Source: Faecalicatena fissicatena
GTDB taxonomy: Bacteria; Bacillota; Clostridia; Lachnospirales; Lachnospiraceae
Assembly (NCBI GenBank): GCA_001028025.1
Contig: LDAQ01000068.1
Location: 1-35,088 of the forward strand
Direction of reading: 5' to 3'
DNA: 35,088 nucleotides
Position 1 is the first letter of the stretch. Each line of letters starts with the position of its first letter. The notes under the pieces were generated by a model that did no database searches, was not told where the DNA came from, and worked only from the letters and a program-made list of their open reading frames with translations. Of the stretch, positions 24,158-32,750 are shown one piece after another. Both the position numbers and the translations under genes were made by a program.

Positions 24158-25676
24158 GGTCACCGCCTTGTCTCTTTGCACCTGTCATATAGACTGCAAT
24201 GGTTTTTTCATCTGCTTCGCCGCGTTTGAACTCTGCCATAATCTCACCTTCATACATAACCAGGATTCTGTCAGAAAGGGAAAGAATCTCATCCAGCTCA
24301 GCACTGACAAGCAGCACGCCCCTTCCCGAATCACGGACTTCTATGATTTTGTGGTGAATAGATTCAATCGCACCGATATCTACTCCTCTGGTAGGCTGTG
24401 CCGCAATCAGCAGATCGGGATCTGCTTCCATCTCACGGGCAAAAATAACCTTTTGCATATTTCCGCCGGAAAGAGTTCCTAATTTATAGTCAGAGTCCGG
24501 GGTCTTTACTTCAAAATCCCTGCATAAATCCTCAGAAAGGGCATGAAGTTTTTTGTTATCAAGAATCCCTCCATTACAATATGGTTTCTGATAGTAACGG
24601 TTCAGGATCAGATTGTCACGGATAGTACAGTTTGCAGCACTTCCCATCTTTAACCGGTCCTCCGGGATATGGGACATGCCCTCCTCCCTCCTTTGACGGA
24701 CAGTATGTGCAGTAATATCCTGATGTTTAAAATGTACCTGGCCTGCAGTTGGCTTTAACATTCCGGAAACCACTTCAATCAATTCCGTCTGCCCGTTTCC
24801 TTCTACTCCGGCAATACCAACAACTTCACCTCTTGCGACCTGGAAGCTGACTCCGTTTAATGCCGGAAGCCCTCTCTGGTTCAATGCCCTGACCGCTTCC
24901 ACTTCCAAAACATTTTCATCCGGATTATAATCTTTCCTTGGGATTTCCAGATTTACTTTGCGCCCTACCATCATATTGGAAAGCCCTTCCGTGCTTGCTT
25001 CTGCTGTGTCCAGGCTGCCGGTTACCAGCCCCTTTCTCATGACCACTATCTTATCGGTAATGGCCATAACCTCGCGCAGCTTATGGGTAATAAAAATAAT
25101 TGCGCATCCTTTTGATTTCAGCAGCCTTAAAACATCCAGAAGTTTATCTGTCTCTGTAGGTGTCAGCACAGCTGTCGGCTCGTCCATGATCAGCACTTTA
25201 GCTTCTCTGTACAGCGCTTTGATAATCTCCACCCTCTGTTTCTCCCCTACAGATAACTGATATACTTTTTCATCCAGTTTTACCGGAAGGTCATATGTAT
25301 CCATAATCTCTGTTATCTTATCTTTTGCTGCCTTCGTATCAATCAGGCCGTTTTTCGTTGGTGCTTTTCCTAAGATAATGTTCTGCAGCACACTTAAATT
25401 GGGCATCAGCATGAAATGCTGATGTACCATTCCAATACCCAATTTGATTGCCATAGTTGGGGATTGTATCCGGACTTCCTTTCCAAATAATTTGATCACA
25501 CCCAGATCCGGCTCCATCATTCCATATAGCATATTCATCATTGTAGATTTTCCGGCGCCGTTCTCTCCGATAAGGCCAAGTATCTCGCCTTCCTTCACAC
25601 TGAGAGAAACATCGTCGTTTGCAACCACACCGGGAAAGAATTTTGATATATTCAACATTTCAACTGCTACTGCCAT
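24144..25676 (-). CDS. Nucleoside ABC transporter ATP-binding protein (two ABC domains, NupO/YufO type)
   Basis: About 510 aa with duplicated nucleotide-binding domains. Domain 1 has Walker A GENGAGKST, signature LSVGEKQRVE and Walker B LIMDEPTAVLTP. Domain 2 has a degenerate Walker A (GVEGNGQTEL), signature LSGGNMQKV and DLLIAAQPTRGVDIG. The degenerate second site is normal in RbsA/NupO-type subunits. The frame extends to an ATG at 25685, but AGAGG fits the ATG at 25676 better. It energises uptake of nucleosides captured by the BMP lipoprotein encoded upstream. Confidence 0.95.
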   Translation of the reverse strand: MAVAVEMLNISKFFPGVVANDDVSLSVKEGEILGLIGENGAGKSTMMNMLYGMMEPDLGVIKLFGKEVRIQSPTMAIKLGIGMVHQHFMLMPNLSVLQNIILGKAPTKNGLIDTKAAKDKITEIMDTYDLPVKLDEKVYQLSVGEKQRVEIIKALYREAKVLIMDEPTAVLTPTETDKLLDVLRLLKSKGCAIIFITHKLREVMAITDKIVVMRKGLVTGSLDTAEASTEGLSNMMVGRKVNLEIPRKDYNPDENVLEVEAVRALNQRGLPALNGVSFQVARGEVVGIAGVEGNGQTELIEVVSGMLKPTAGQVHFKHQDITAHTVRQRREEGMSHIPEDRLKMGSAANCTIRDNLILNRYYQKPYCNGGILDNKKLHALSEDLCRDFEVKTPDSDYKLGTLSGGNMQKVIFAREMEADPDLLIAAQPTRGVDIGAIESIHHKIIEVRDSGRGVLLVSAELDEILSLSDRILVMYEGEIMAEFKRGEADEKTIAVYMTGAKRQGGDHDEK

Positions 25677-25688
25677 AATGTTCATCCT

Positions 25689-26516
25689 CTACTTTTTTAA
25701 CTTCAGTTCCACTTTGCCTGTATCGTCCCATTCTTTCAGTATCTTCATTGCCTCAGCCGCTGCCAGGCACGCTTTTTCTTCACCGCCGTTATCCCCCCAG
25801 CGGTCCAGAACCCTGTTAGAAATAACAGAAAGGATTGCGCCCATCCTCATGCCATGCAGATGGCCTACCACAAACTGTCCGGATGTTTCCATCTCAATAT
25901 TAGTAACACCTGCAGTCTGAAGATCAGGCACAATCTTCTCTGCGAATGACGGCCAATATCCGCTCCCGTCTTCCTCCAGCGGGCGTCCCTGTCCGATATA
26001 GAAGGATCCTACTGTATAATCAAGCCCCAGTCCGTAACGGAAACCAAGCCGCTCACAGGCTTCCATCAGGGCCATCACTACATAAGTATTCGCAAAGGCC
26101 GGAAACTCCGGTTCAATATAAGTAGCTGACGTGCCATCCTTTCTCACGCATGCTACCGGTATAATAAGGTCACCTAAATCAAACTGCGGCACAATGCAGC
26201 CTGTTGTGCCAACCCTTATACAGGTGTGAACACCTAAGGTATTCAGCTCGTGCAGGCAGATTTCTGAGCTTGGTCCGCCGATGCCGGTTGAAGTACATGC
26301 CATCTCCATGCCTTTGTATTTTCCTGCCACTGTTTTATATTCTCTGTAGGACGCTACTTCCCTTGCATCCTCCCAGTTTTTTGCAATTTTTAGTGTCCGT
26401 TCCGGTGCTCCCGGAAGAATCACATAAGGCGGTACATCACCTGGTTTTAACTGAAGGTGGTATACACCCTCGTTTTCAGCTTTAGGAGCTGATGCCTTGT
26501 TTACTTTTTCTTCCAT
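25689..26516 (-). CDS. Nucleoside phosphorylase, uridine phosphorylase-like
   Basis: Phosphorolysis of nucleosides to free base and (deoxy)ribose-1-phosphate, the substrate of DeoB. About 275 aa of the NP-I family: LPGAPERTLKIAKNW (phosphate-binding Arg), TSTGIGGPSSEICLHEL, IRVGTTGCI and the ribose-binding NIEMETSGQF. The EMET motif and overall pattern are closer to uridine phosphorylase than to PNP; the exact nucleoside range is not certain. The frame opens at 26534, but AAGGAGACAGTT places the start at 26516. It lies between the binding-protein gene and the ABC ATPase gene, so uptake and cleavage are produced together. Confidence 0.9.
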   Translation of the reverse strand: MEEKVNKASAPKAENEGVYHLQLKPGDVPPYVILPGAPERTLKIAKNWEDAREVASYREYKTVAGKYKGMEMACTSTGIGGPSSEICLHELNTLGVHTCIRVGTTGCIVPQFDLGDLIIPVACVRKDGTSATYIEPEFPAFANTYVVMALMEACERLGFRYGLGLDYTVGSFYIGQGRPLEEDGSGYWPSFAEKIVPDLQTAGVTNIEMETSGQFVVGHLHGMRMGAILSVISNRVLDRWGDNGGEEKACLAAAEAMKILKEWDDTGKVELKLKK

Positions 26517-26597
26517 AACTGTCTCCTTTCTCATCCTTACGCAGTTGCCATGTTAACTTTTCGGTTAGAGCCCCGCCTTTACGGTAAACTATTCCCC

Positions 26598-26676
26598 GAG
26601 CCTGCCCGGTCATTCATCGTGCCTGTACTGCCCCGCTAAGCGGGACAGTCAGGCACACGAATGAGCAGGCACACTC
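26598..26676 (-). repeat. Long interrupted hairpin between the nucleoside-binding protein and phosphorylase genes
   Basis: A 79-nt dyad whose strongest parts are CATTCATCGTGCCTGTACTG / its near complement in 26641-26665 and the tip CCCCGCTAAGCGGG. It is GC-rich compared with its neighbourhood, lies within the 186-bp gap after the BMP gene, and has no T tract. It is probably an RNA processing or stabilising structure giving more binding-protein mRNA. Confidence 0.7.
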
Positions 26677-26702
26677 ATACGGCATGTAGGTTTTCGCGTT
26701 AC

Positions 26703-27797
26703 TTACTCTGCCGAAGCTTTAATTTTATCCCAATTCGGAACATCTGTATTGAAAGGTATTACTAATGAACCATCTTTAATCTGCTCTTCCATTTTTTTCG
26801 CTTCTTCAATTGCCGCTTTCATCACATCTTTATATTCTGCGTTGTCATCAGCAAATCTATTGAAGGAATCCCAATCCATAAAATATCCGCCGTTAGTAAG
26901 GTCACGGATACCGTGCTCTCCGCCTGTGAATTCATCATTCAGCACCATTTCAATTGCTTTATAGACGGTATCTCCAAATCCAATTCCCTCAATCCCATAA
27001 AATCCATTGTATGTATCATAATAATCTGAAATTTCGCCTGCACATAAAATACCAGCCTCTTTGCTCGCCTCTACTACCCCGGCGTTAGATGCGCCTGAAT
27101 CTGTCTGAATGACATCACAGCCTTTAGAAATCATTGCGCTTGTGATCTCTTTTGCTTTCGCCGGATCTTCATAGCTTCCTACATAAGAAAATTCTACAGT
27201 CGCATCCGGATTTGCCGCTTTGACCCCGAGCATGAATCCGTTTCCTTCTGCATTTGGAGTTGGTTCCTCACCGCCTACCACAAAACCTATATGATTTGAT
27301 TTTGTGAGCTTTCCAGCAATATAGCCGCCGAGATAAAATGCGCCCTCACCATGGAATTCTGTATCCCATACATTTTCAAACTTTTCATCTCCCTGGTTAA
27401 TTGTCTGGAATACAGCCGCATACTTTGTATCGGGATACTCCTTAGACACAAGCTTTGTTGCATCTGTCATATATGGATATGTGGTAACAATCAGGTCATA
27501 TCCAGCCTTGGACATCGCGCGGACATCTTCTTCGAACTTAGACGCCTCTGCTGATTCCAGTTTTTTAATCTCAACGCCAAAGTCTTCTGCCGCCTTATCT
27601 GCACCTTTCGCAAGATCATCCATTGAAGCCTTATCTCCAAATTTCTGGTTTACAACAAGTGCAACCTTTAACTTCTTGTTACCATTGTCATTCCCGCCAT
27701 TATCAGAAGATGATGATTCCTCTTTTTTCCCGCACCCTGCTACAAGTCCAATTACCATCACTGCTGCCAGCATAACTGCCAATACTCTTTTTTTCAT
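26703..27797 (-). CDS. BMP-family nucleoside-binding lipoprotein
   Basis: Substrate-binding component of the nucleoside importer. 364 aa. Residues 1-22 are a lipoprotein signal with LVAGC (modified Cys at 22), followed by a Ser/Asn/Gly-rich linker. The mature part shows the Bmp/PnrA pattern with LKVALVVNQKFGDKASMDDLAKG, DLIVTTYPYMTD, HIGFVVGGEEP and VIQTDSGASNAGVVEA. Members bind purine or pyrimidine nucleosides (family knowledge). It is followed by a stable hairpin and then by the phosphorylase and the ABC subunits. Confidence 0.94.
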   Translation of the reverse strand: MKKRVLAVMLAAVMVIGLVAGCGKKEESSSSDNGGNDNGNKKLKVALVVNQKFGDKASMDDLAKGADKAAEDFGVEIKKLESAEASKFEEDVRAMSKAGYDLIVTTYPYMTDATKLVSKEYPDTKYAAVFQTINQGDEKFENVWDTEFHGEGAFYLGGYIAGKLTKSNHIGFVVGGEEPTPNAEGNGFMLGVKAANPDATVEFSYVGSYEDPAKAKEITSAMISKGCDVIQTDSGASNAGVVEASKEAGILCAGEISDYYDTYNGFYGIEGIGFGDTVYKAIEMVLNDEFTGGEHGIRDLTNGGYFMDWDSFNRFADDNAEYKDVMKAAIEEAKKMEEQIKDGSLVIPFNTDVPNWDKIKASAE

Positions 27798-27820
27798 ATC
27801 ATTTTCCTTTCCCTGCTTAT

Positions 27821-27850
27821 AAAAACTAAGGTTTGGTCTTTTCGAACCTT
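27821..27850 (-). terminator. Weak hairpin after the amidohydrolase gene
   Basis: Minus-strand arms AAGGTT and AACCTT followed by AGTTTTTAT, starting 5 bp after the amidohydrolase stop codon. The stem is short, so it may act as a leaky attenuator ahead of the binding-protein gene. Confidence 0.4.
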
Positions 27851-27855
27851 CGTTG

Positions 27856-29247
27856 TTAAGTACATCCTGCCGACTTTGGTCCAGTCTTTCCGGACCTTAG
27901 CGACATAGATGTTTCAGTTTCTTTATGAAGGAAGTGCTTTGCAATCTTCTCGGATGTCTCCTGCACTTTTTTCATGATTACGGAAACGTCTGCTGTTTGT
28001 ATTTCTCTGTTTTTTACAACATGTCTTCCATCCACAAATACGTCCGTCACATCCTGCCCTGTCGCATTATAAACAAGTGCAGATGTCACTGTTTCCTTTT
28101 CCCCGATCAGCATGGGCTGCATATGGGGTACCTTCGTTTCGATCAAAATAAAGTCTGCTTTTTTTCCCGCTTCGATTGTTCCGTATTCTTTTTCCAGTCC
28201 AAAACATTTTGCCCCGTTCCTCGTAGCCATATCAAGGATATCCGTTTTTTTCAGGCTGCGGACTCCGCTGTTTAAAGAATGAAGCAGCGACATCCCTTTC
28301 ATTTCCCGGAATATATCATTTGAATTATTCCACATTGCCCCATCCGTCCCGAGGCAGACAGTTACGCCTTTTCTAACCATTTCAGGGATCGGGGCGATAC
28401 CATCCTGAATCTTCATTTCACACAATGGCGTATTTACAACTTTCGTTTGCGTATCTGCCAGCTGAAAAACCTCCTCTGCTGATGCATAAACCACATGGGA
28501 GCCTATCACCTTTTCCCCAAGCAGACTGTTCTTGTGCAGATAGTCTATGGCAGATGTCCCATATTTCTCCCTCACAATGTCCTGCCTCCAGGTATTCTCA
28601 GCCATATGGCTGGTTATGGATATCCCCCTTATTTCTGCAATAGCCTGAATTTTTTTCAGCCTTTTGGTTTCATAATCCTCCTCTGAAATCCCGCCCAATA
28701 CCGGAATCAGATCATTTTCTCTGCACAGATTTATAAAATCAGTAAGAGCTTCTTCCGAAATGAATTCATCCGGTTTCTGAAAATCTACACGGACATCCTC
28801 TGCCAACGCGCCTCTTATACCAACCTCCTTCATTGCCCGGACAGAGTCTGCACCCAGCCCCCAGTACATATTTTCCATAATAAATGTCGTACCGGACAGC
28901 AGCGCTTCGCAGTAAGTCAGCTGCCTGGAATAATATCTGTCCTCATCCTGAATCAGGGTATAAAACCATCCGGTATCAGCAAATTTATGATTTTGTTCCA
29001 GCAAAGTCAGGTCATCCCCCAGCCCGCGGGCCATAGTCATGTCGCCATGGCAATGACCGTTGACAAGTCCGGGCATCAGAATTTTCCCGTCTGCATCTAT
29101 AAATACTTCGCATTCCTCACTCTTTATCTGTCCTTCTGCCACGGTTTCTATCCGTCCATGCAGCACACCTACCGAACCAATAAACGGCCGGTATCCATTG
29201 TGCGCTGAGACGATGACTGCCCCGCTGATACCTGTCTCATATTTCAT
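27856..29247 (-). CDS. Amidohydrolase-family deaminase, probably acting on a nucleoside or nucleobase
   Basis: 463-aa metal-dependent hydrolase of the MtaD/SsnA/AtzB group. Metal ligands are His65 and His67 (GHCH), His214 (SHMAEN), His251 (GSHVV) and Asp302 (LGTDGAMW), all present, so it should be active. An N- and C-terminal beta sandwich surrounds the TIM barrel. The usual THTH and HLAET motifs are altered to GHCH and HMAEN, so the substrate may differ from the methylthioadenosine/adenosylhomocysteine deaminases. Its location between the iron alcohol dehydrogenase and nucleoside importer genes suggests deamination of an imported nucleoside or the released base. The ATG follows TAGGTGGG. Confidence 0.85.
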   Translation of the reverse strand: MKYETGISGAVIVSAHNGYRPFIGSVGVLHGRIETVAEGQIKSEECEVFIDADGKILMPGLVNGHCHGDMTMARGLGDDLTLLEQNHKFADTGWFYTLIQDEDRYYSRQLTYCEALLSGTTFIMENMYWGLGADSVRAMKEVGIRGALAEDVRVDFQKPDEFISEEALTDFINLCRENDLIPVLGGISEEDYETKRLKKIQAIAEIRGISITSHMAENTWRQDIVREKYGTSAIDYLHKNSLLGEKVIGSHVVYASAEEVFQLADTQTKVVNTPLCEMKIQDGIAPIPEMVRKGVTVCLGTDGAMWNNSNDIFREMKGMSLLHSLNSGVRSLKKTDILDMATRNGAKCFGLEKEYGTIEAGKKADFILIETKVPHMQPMLIGEKETVTSALVYNATGQDVTDVFVDGRHVVKNREIQTADVSVIMKKVQETSEKIAKHFLHKETETSMSLRSGKTGPKSAGCT

Positions 29248-29360
29248 ATACCCACCTACTGTGCCCTTCTATCAAGTACGCCCCGGCGTATTTGCGGCGC
29301 GGCACACGTCGTGCTCTGCATGACATCATCCATATGTGTGCCTTTGCCATCCGCCGGCGG
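29248..29360 (-). other. GC-rich spacer between alcohol dehydrogenase and amidohydrolase genes
   Basis: The 113-bp gap is clearly richer in GC than its neighbours and contains short dyads such as TACGCC-CC-GGCGTA (29277-29290). No promoter or T tract was seen. It is the longest gap in the upstream half of the operon. Confidence 0.45.
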
Positions 29361-30530
29361 CTATCTGCATGCCAGATAAATTCTTTCCACATCATCGGCA
29401 TTCAGGACTTTCAGCCCTCCAATATTACCGAATCTGCATGCGTCCTCTGCCATTTTCCTAAACTTCTCGTCTGTATCAACACCTATTTCCTTAAGAGTTG
29501 TCGGTGCCCCCATGGACCTGAAAAAGTCCTGAAGCCTTTGAATACCCTCCAAAGCCGTTTTTTCCTGATTGTAGAAATCAACCTCTACGCCAAATACTCT
29601 GTTGGCAAATTGGACAAACCTGGGGAGATTTTCCTTGTATACATATCTTGCCCAGCCTGGAAACAGTACGGAGAGCGTGGATCCATGCACCGCATTATAC
29701 TGTGCACTTAACTGAGCCCCCATTGCATGTGTTGCCCAATCCTGGTTCCTTCCTGCTGCAAGCAGGCCATTATGCGCCACGATCGCTGTCCACATAAATT
29801 CTGCCCTTGCATTGTAGTCATCCATATTTTCCATCAGTGCACGGGCATTCACCAGAATCGCTTTCATAACGCCTTCACACATATAATCTGTCAGATTCAC
29901 ATCTTTAGAACTGGAGAAATAGCGTTCCAATACATGTGAAAACATATCCACAATCCCAAATACAGTCTGCCTTTTCGGTATTGAAAGGGTCAGGTCCGGA
30001 TTCATTAGTGTGAATGCCGGTCTTAAAAAGTCTGCCATCACATCTGCACTCTCACCTGTCTCAGGATTGTTCAGTACACTTCCGTTGCTTCCTTCACTTC
30101 CGGTAGCCGGCAGTGTCATGACTGTACCTACGGGAAGCGCTTCCGTGGGAACTGCCTTCTTCGAATAAAAATCCCATACATCTCCATCATATTTAGCGCC
30201 AAGTGCAACCGCCTTTGCAGTATCAATTACGCTTCCTCCGCCTACAGCGAGAATGCATCCAATCGGATGCTGCCTGCATATTGCAACCCCTTGCCTAACC
30301 AAATCCACTTTGGGATTTGGCTCAACTCCCGGCAGTTCATAATATGTTACACCTGCTGATTCCAGCGCCTCTACAATTCTTCCATGAAGTCCTGAATCAT
30401 ATATATATCCATCTCCATAATGTACAAACAAAACATGATCTGATATCTTCTTTATTTCCTGCCCGCAAAGTTTATCTGCATCCTTATCAAGAATAAACTT
30501 TGTCGGTGACATAAATTCAAAACTATCCAT
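29361..30530 (-). CDS. Iron-containing alcohol dehydrogenase
   Basis: 389 aa group III (Fe-ADH, butanol dehydrogenase-like) enzyme. The nucleotide-binding GGGSVIDTAKAVA is at 97-109. Metal ligands are Asp195 (GIVDMFSH), His199, His268 (WATHAMGA) and His282 (NAVHGS), all conserved. NAD(P)H-dependent reduction of an aldehyde is expected. It lies directly after deoB, and DeoC splits deoxyribose-5-phosphate into glyceraldehyde-3-phosphate and acetaldehyde, so reduction of acetaldehyde to ethanol with regeneration of NAD+ is the natural reading; this is inference from position. The ATG follows AGGT with a short A/T spacer. Confidence 0.92.
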   Translation of the reverse strand: MDSFEFMSPTKFILDKDADKLCGQEIKKISDHVLFVHYGDGYIYDSGLHGRIVEALESAGVTYYELPGVEPNPKVDLVRQGVAICRQHPIGCILAVGGGSVIDTAKAVALGAKYDGDVWDFYSKKAVPTEALPVGTVMTLPATGSEGSNGSVLNNPETGESADVMADFLRPAFTLMNPDLTLSIPKRQTVFGIVDMFSHVLERYFSSSKDVNLTDYMCEGVMKAILVNARALMENMDDYNARAEFMWTAIVAHNGLLAAGRNQDWATHAMGAQLSAQYNAVHGSTLSVLFPGWARYVYKENLPRFVQFANRVFGVEVDFYNQEKTALEGIQRLQDFFRSMGAPTTLKEIGVDTDEKFRKMAEDACRFGNIGGLKVLNADDVERIYLACR

Positions 30531-30540
30531 ATAATTTTAC

Positions 30541-31704
30541 CTAACCTTTCATATCCTTCAGAAAAGAAGTGCCCGACTGAAATTGATATCCGAAATATTC
30601 AGCAACCGTTGCCGCTATATCGGAAAAAGTTTTTCGGATTCCCAAATCCGTTCCAGCCTGCAGCTGTTTTCCATAAACTACGATAGGAATGTATTCCCGT
30701 GTATGGTCGGTACCCGGTGTTGTGGGATCGCATCCATGATCCGCCGTGACCAGAAGGATATCCTCTTCCCCCATCAGTCCCGTGATGTCAGGTATATAAG
30801 AATCAAAGTATTCAAGTGCTTCTGCATACCCCTCCGGGTCGTTCCTATGTCCATAGAGCATATCAAAATCAACCAGATTCACAAACAGAAGCCCATCAAA
30901 CCCTGTCTTCAAGTAGGAAAGCACCGCCTGTATTCCTTCTCTGTTATTCTTTGTATGGTTAATTTCCGTAAGCCCTCTCCTGTTGAAGATATCCTCTATT
31001 TTACCAACGCCTATGACATCTTTCCCTTTCTCACTCAACAAATCCAGTACCGTAACCCCGGGCGGATCAATCGAAAAATCTTTTCTGTTCTCAGTACGGT
31101 AATAATGACCGCTCTCCCCGGTAAATGGCCTGCAGATAACACGGCTTACTGTGTCATCTCCTGTAAGAAGCCCCCTGGCTATTTTACATATTTCATATTG
31201 ACGTTCCAGTGGGATAACACTCTCGTGCATGGCAATCTGCATTAGGCTGTCAGCAGAAAGATAAACAATAGGATACCCTGTTTTTACATGCTCATCTCCC
31301 AGCACTTTGATTATCTCCGTTCCAGATGCCGGATAGTTCCCAATGACCCTGGTTCCTATACGTTTCTCCAGTTCTTCTATAATCCGGGACGGAAATGATT
31401 CTCCGAAGACTTTAAACGGAGTCTTAACCGTCAGACCTGCAATCTCGAAGTGCCCATTTGTAGTATCCTTTGCCTTTCCACGTTCTGCCGCTTTGCCAAA
31501 GCACCCCTGTGGATCATCGACAGCAGGCAGCCCGGTTCCTCTGATATTAAAGATTCCGAGCTTTTTCAAATTGGGGATATTTAACCCTCCCCGGAAATCA
31601 TTCACATGTTTTAAAGTATTGGTTCCGGCATCTCCAAATTCGTCCGCGTCCGGTAATTCGCCGATTCCCACACTGTCCAACACAATTATCGTAAATCTGG
31701 GCAT
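30541..31704 (-). CDS. deoB: Phosphopentomutase
   Basis: Interconverts (deoxy)ribose-1-phosphate and -5-phosphate, linking the phosphorylase to DeoC and transketolase. About 387 aa, standard length. It belongs to the alkaline phosphatase superfamily: metal-binding VLDSVGIGELPDA with GDAGTNTL (the phosphorylated Thr) at the start, NGHFEIAG, and the second metal cluster NLVDFDMLYGHRND and TADHGCDP, with THTR-like TDHTREYIP. The frame opens at a GTG at 31713, but GAGGTG then acts as ribosome site for the ATG at 31704, which also gives the usual MPRF start. Confidence 0.97.
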   Translation of the reverse strand: MPRFTIIVLDSVGIGELPDADEFGDAGTNTLKHVNDFRGGLNIPNLKKLGIFNIRGTGLPAVDDPQGCFGKAAERGKAKDTTNGHFEIAGLTVKTPFKVFGESFPSRIIEELEKRIGTRVIGNYPASGTEIIKVLGDEHVKTGYPIVYLSADSLMQIAMHESVIPLERQYEICKIARGLLTGDDTVSRVICRPFTGESGHYYRTENRKDFSIDPPGVTVLDLLSEKGKDVIGVGKIEDIFNRRGLTEINHTKNNREGIQAVLSYLKTGFDGLLFVNLVDFDMLYGHRNDPEGYAEALEYFDSYIPDITGLMGEEDILLVTADHGCDPTTPGTDHTREYIPIVVYGKQLQAGTDLGIRKTFSDIAATVAEYFGYQFQSGTSFLKDMKG

Positions 31705-31727
31705 ATTTTTCACCTCATCTGCTTATG

Positions 31728-32174
31728 TTACTTTTCCTCCAAAAGCCCCGGTCCGTTTCCTTCCTCCCAGGCAAACACTTCCCACACATTTCCTTCAAAG
31801 TCCTGGAAATACGCAGCACGGGAGCCAAACACATAGGTATACGGCTCTTTAATGCAGTTCACCCCGTTGTCTATAAGCTCTTTCGCAATATCATCCACAT
31901 CCTGTATCGCCGGAACCTTAACCGCAATCATAAAATGATGGCCGTCCCCGTCAATATATTTGTGGTCTACAACCTCGCACAGCCCTTTTTTATCCCAAAG
32001 CGTTATGGCTGTCCCATGGAATTCAAATTCCGCATAGTTCGCGTGCTCTGCATCCGGCTGGAGACGTTTTACCTTAAACCCAAATTTCTCCGTATAAAAT
32101 TGAAGTGCGCCCTGAAAGTCCTTAACAAATAAGCAGATATCGTTTATTTTTGTAAGCTTTTCTAATTTACTCAT
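31728..32174 (-). CDS. VOC (glyoxalase/dioxygenase) superfamily protein
   Basis: 148 aa with two beta-alpha-beta-beta-beta modules (about 8-65 and 80-140). Motifs include INDICLFVKDFQGALQFYTEKFGF and YFQDFEGNVWEVFAW, as in the glyoxalase/bleomycin-resistance superfamily. The possible metal ligands of glyoxalase I are only partly present (a Glu in the final WEVFAW), so the reaction cannot be stated. Its ATG directly follows the stop of the DUF1097-like gene. In this operon it could handle a reactive aldehyde or isomerise an intermediate (speculative). Confidence 0.85.
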   Translation of the reverse strand: MSKLEKLTKINDICLFVKDFQGALQFYTEKFGFKVKRLQPDAEHANYAEFEFHGTAITLWDKKGLCEVVDHKYIDGDGHHFMIAVKVPAIQDVDDIAKELIDNGVNCIKEPYTYVFGSRAAYFQDFEGNVWEVFAWEEGNGPGLLEEK

Positions 32175-32750
32175 TTATGTTTCCTTTCCCACTAAAAATT
32201 TTTCTTCCAGCCATGTTCTGAAAACAATGCTCATCCAGCCGCTTGCCAGCCCGAATACACAATACATCAGGACAACTCCTGCTGACTGAATCATCCTGAT
32301 CCCCTCCACATAGCTGTTAATTCCGAAAAATGCACCTGCTCCTACAAAAAACACAGCCACATTGCTGATACACCACGGAGCTAATTCAAAACACATCATA
32401 AATGGGACAACAATCAGTGCAACAACCGGCACCGTCCATATCCCAATCCCAGGAATCAAAGCTGACAACCTGATCATGATTACCGCAAAAATGATACCCA
32501 GCACATATCCGCAGAAACCTTTTACCGCACCTTTTAGATTGCTTCCCAGAAGAAAATACAAAGCCCAGCCCTGGAATGCTATAAATACAAACCCACTGTG
32601 CCCCCCGGCTACAAGACGTGTGCCAATCAGCTGGTCCGCCAGCTGCAGCAGAAAGGACTGCACCCCTACAAAGACTGCAAATATCAGAAAGGAGGCACCC
32701 TTTCTGCTCTGGTGCCTCCTTCCCACATTACTTCTCACCATTGGCAGCAT
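32175..32750 (-). CDS. DUF1097-like integral membrane protein
   Basis: 191 aa with five or six hydrophobic segments, glycine-rich, ending with a short charged tail. The pattern resembles the DUF1097 family of small inner-membrane proteins without known function; moderately sure. The chosen ATG lies 23 bp inside the end of the transaldolase-like gene, behind AGAAGG, implying translational coupling. The first about 20 codons are polar and overlap a hairpin (32689-32721), so the true N-terminus may be slightly different, but no better start was found downstream. The operon context suggests transport or export of a metabolite, or a membrane accessory role. Confidence 0.75.
   Translation of the reverse strand: MLPMVRSNVGRRHQSRKGASFLIFAVFVGVQSFLLQLADQLIGTRLVAGGHSGFVFIAFQGWALYFLLGSNLKGAVKGFCGYVLGIIFAVIMIRLSALIPGIGIWTVPVVALIVVPFMMCFELAPWCISNVAVFFVGAGAFFGINSYVEGIRMIQSAGVVLMYCVFGLASGWMSIVFRTWLEEKFLVGKET
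32689..32721 (-). repeat. Hairpin at the junction of the transaldolase-like and DUF1097-like genes
   Basis: AAGGAGGCACC and GGTGCCTCCTT form a perfect 11-bp stem with an 11-nt loop. It starts 7 bp after the transaldolase-like stop codon and lies within the first codons of the DUF1097-like gene. One arm contains a Shine-Dalgarno-like AAGGAGG that would be hidden in the stem. Confidence 0.75.
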
